Below, one piece after another: positions 62,436 through 64,000 of a stretch of DNA of 64,000 nt; positions within the stretch are counted from its first letter, which is position 1; every line of letters begins with the position of its first letter. The notes under the pieces are model-generated. The model saw nothing but the letters and a program-made list of their open reading frames with translations, was not told the DNA's origin and did not search any database. The translations under genes were made by a program, and so were the position numbers. The stretch comes from Methanosphaera sp. (GTDB taxonomy: Archaea > Methanobacteriota > Methanobacteria > Methanobacteriales > Methanobacteriaceae): the NCBI RefSeq assembly GCF_022768985.1, contig NZ_JALEKL010000015.1, positions 1-64,000 on the forward strand, written 5' to 3'.

Positions 62436-64000
62436 TTATTCGTCTTCATCTTCACCAAAGATTTTGTTAATCATCCAGTCAGGATCAAATTCAATAAGAT
62501 CATCATAACCTTGACCTACACCAATAAATAAGATAGGTTTATGAATTACATGTCCAATAGATAATGCAGCTCCACCTTTAGCATCAGCATCTGTTTTTGT
62601 AAGAATTATACCATCAAGATCAATTACTTCATCAAACTTAGTAGCCTGTTCTGTTGCATCATTACCCATAAGAGCATCACCAACATAAACTACAATGTCA
62701 GGTTTTGAAATTCTTTTAATCTTTTTCATTTCATCCATAAGGTTTGCATTTGTCTGCATACGTCCTGATGTATCGATTAGCACAACATCTTTTCCTGTTG
62801 TTTTTGCATGATCTACAGCATCATATGCAACAGCAGCTGGATCTGAATTTCTTGAATGTTTAATAATTTTAAGATCAAGATTTTTTGCATGATGTTCTAG
62901 TTGTTCAATTGCACCTGCACGGAATGTATCTGATGCACCAAATACTGATGTGTATCCATGTTTTTTAAGATATGTTGCAAGTTTTGCAATTGTTGTTGTT
63001 TTACCTGTACCATTAATACCAACAAACATGATTTTATATGGTTCACCTTTAGCTTTTGCAGCTTCAATATCTCCTATAAGATCGTATTTACCATTATCTA
63101 TAATTCCACGTATGGATTTTTTAAGAGCATTTGTTGTGAAAAGTTCCATGTCACCTTTACGTTTAATTTTACGTCCAATAAGGTCTTCTTTTACATCTTC
63201 AACAATTGTTTCTGCAACTTCAAATGCAACATCACCCTCAATTAATGACATTTCAAGATCTTCTAGAATTTCTTCTATGTCATCTTCTTTAATTGTTTTT
63301 GTATTGAGGAATGAGAATCTTCCACCTTCAACTTCACCTTCATATTTTACTGTTTTTTTACCATTATCACTAGATTCAGACTCTTTTTCATCTTCATCTG
63401 CAGGTGTTTGTGTTTGTTGTACTTCTTCAACAGCTTCATCTATATCATCTGGTGTAGATTCATCATCTTCTTGAGATTCTTCATCTTCTTCATCTTTATC
63501 TTTATCTTTGTTTTTGTTACGACTTAGGAAACTGAAAAATCCTTTCTTCTCAGATTTTTTATCATCTTGAGCTTCATCATCTTGAGGTTCTTCATCTTCA
63601 ACTACTTCATCATCTGATGAAACATCTTCAACATCTTCATCAACAATTGAATCTTCTTTAGTATCATCTAATGAATCTTGTTGAATATCATCTTGAATTT
63701 CATCTTCAACTATTTCATCATCATCTTCAGATTCATCTTGAGCTTCATCATCTTGAGGTTCTTCATCTTCATCTTTATCTTTGTTACGATTAAAGAAGCT
63801 GAAACGACTTTTCTTTTTAGGTTCATCTTCATCTTTTATGTCATCATTATCTGTAGAATCACCATCATCTGATGGAACATCTTCTGAATTTCCACTACTT
63901 TCAGATTCTTCAGATTGAACTTCATCCACATTTTCTGGTAGTTGTTCTAAATCTTCTTCAACTTCATCAGATGCATCTTTGATTGTCTTGTTAAGTCTTT
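62436..64000 (-). CDS. ftsY: Signal recognition particle receptor FtsY (start beyond window end)
   Basis: The C-terminal ~520 residues of FtsY, the SRP receptor GTPase. G motifs are [48 protein letters not shown] and [13 protein letters not shown], all intact. The frame stays open to 64000 and reads [15 protein letters not shown] at the edge, the usual FtsY N-terminus, so only a few codons are missing. An in-frame GTG at 63929 is internal. The acidic A domain (~150-200 residues) is unusually long, with two similar blocks ([12 protein letters not shown] and [12 protein letters not shown], each beside [10 protein letters not shown]). The translation/secretion role is standard. Confidence 0.96.
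   Translation of the reverse strand, partial: RLNKTIKDASDEVEEDLEQLPENVDEVQSEESESSGNSEDVPSDDGDSTDNDDIKDEDEPKKKSRFSFFNRNKDKDEDEEPQDDEAQDESEDDDEIVEDEIQDDIQQDSLDDTKEDSIVDEDVEDVSSDDEVVEDEEPQDDEAQDDKKSEKKGFFSFLSRNKNKDKDKDEEDEESQEDDESTPDDIDEAVEEVQQTQTPADEDEKESESSDNGKKTVKYEGEVEGGRFSFLNTKTIKEDDIEEILEDLEMSLIEGDVAFEVAETIVEDVKEDLIGRKIKRKGDMELFTTNALKKSIRGIIDNGKYDLIGDIEAAKAKGEPYKIMFVGINGTGKTTTIAKLATYLKKHGYTSVFGASDTFRAGAIEQLEHHAKNLDLKIIKHSRNSDPAAVAYDAVDHAKTTGKDVVLIDTSGRMQTNANLMDEMKKIKRISKPDIVVYVGDALMGNDATEQATKFDEVIDLDGIILTKTDADAKGGAALSIGHVIHKPILFIGVGQGYDDLIEFDPDWMINKIFGEDEDE

Noticed and set aside
63929-63931. GTG start of ftsY
   Set aside because: The frame remains open to the window end and encodes the usual FtsY N-terminal helix, so this GTG is internal.
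1-64000. tRNA, rRNA or 7S RNA genes
   Set aside because: Stable RNA genes would stand out as GC-rich islands in this DNA. I scanned the spacers and saw none, but no covariance search was possible.

Overview
The window is archaeal DNA from a hydrogen- or methanol-using methanogen of the order Methanobacteriales. The base composition is very AT-rich (roughly 27-30% GC by eye). The gene content is diagnostic: 2-phosphosulfolactate phosphatase (coenzyme M synthesis), an F420:NADP oxidoreductase, MptE (archaeal pterin synthesis), archaeal-type tRNA-splicing endonuclease, DRG GTPase, bifunctional FBP aldolase/phosphatase, split archaeal glutamate synthase and a protein with pseudomurein-binding-like repeats. 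Composition and content fit Methanosphaera (M. stadtmanae-like) best. That genus call is inference, because no rRNA or mcr gene lies in the window. I see no tRNA, rRNA, insertion sequence, prophage or CRISPR array.

Layout. 1-2.8 kb: the 3' part of a type I R-M methylase (hsdM), an unrecognised partner gene and a GNAT-like protein. 2.9-6 kb: a cation/proton antiporter and a secreted Asn/Gly/Thr-rich protein. 6.3-8.2 kb: the amtB-glnK ammonium operon with a NrpR-type operator. 8.2-16 kb: class V aminotransferase, mptE, DRG GTPase, a RelE-like gene, a pseudomurein-binding-like protein without signal peptide, and cbiMNQ cobalt transport preceded by five repeated GTAATAC sites. 16.4-24.4 kb: a leftward run hisS-hisI-PIN/ATPase/KH-TIM barrel-endA-trpS, plus an unknown 529-aa protein. 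24.9-26.7 kb: aroE and npdG. 26.9-31.6 kb: a nitrogen operon pdxT - glutaminase subunit - GXGXG subunit - FrhB-like F420 subunit - glutamate synthase core, with a second NrpR-type operator. 32-36.5 kb: malate dehydrogenase, HEAT-repeat protein, isopropylmalate-type dehydrogenase, FBP aldolase/phosphatase. 36.7-40.5 kb: metY-metX and, upstream, a three-unit 114-bp repeat array. 40.5-50.9 kb: SF1 helicase, nitroreductase, U32 peptidase-family protein, two paralogous mini membrane proteins, comB, a SpoIIM-family protein. 51-58.3 kb: cbiF, then a surface-sugar cluster (GT2, two epimerases, GT4), endonuclease IV and a ferredoxin-like protein. 58.4-64 kb: acetolactate-synthase-like enzyme, dUTPase, DUF368 lipid-carrier transporter, methyltransferase and ftsY (cut by the window end).

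How it fits together. Ammonium uptake (AmtB/GlnK) and ammonia assimilation (split glutamate synthase) share the same palindrome GGAA-N6-TTCC, so they look like one NrpR regulon. The glutamate synthase operon encodes a FrhB-family subunit whose two domains are in reversed order, which suggests F420H2 as its reductant. Methionine (metX/metY), histidine, shikimate, coenzyme M, pterin and cobamide genes reflect autotrophic biosynthesis.

The observations I would follow first are the permuted F420 subunit with its ACT-containing glutaminase partner, the 114-bp repeats upstream of metY, the GTAATAC array before cbiM, two genes whose best start codon is ATT, and a recurring CCACCC/T-tract element just after stop codons.
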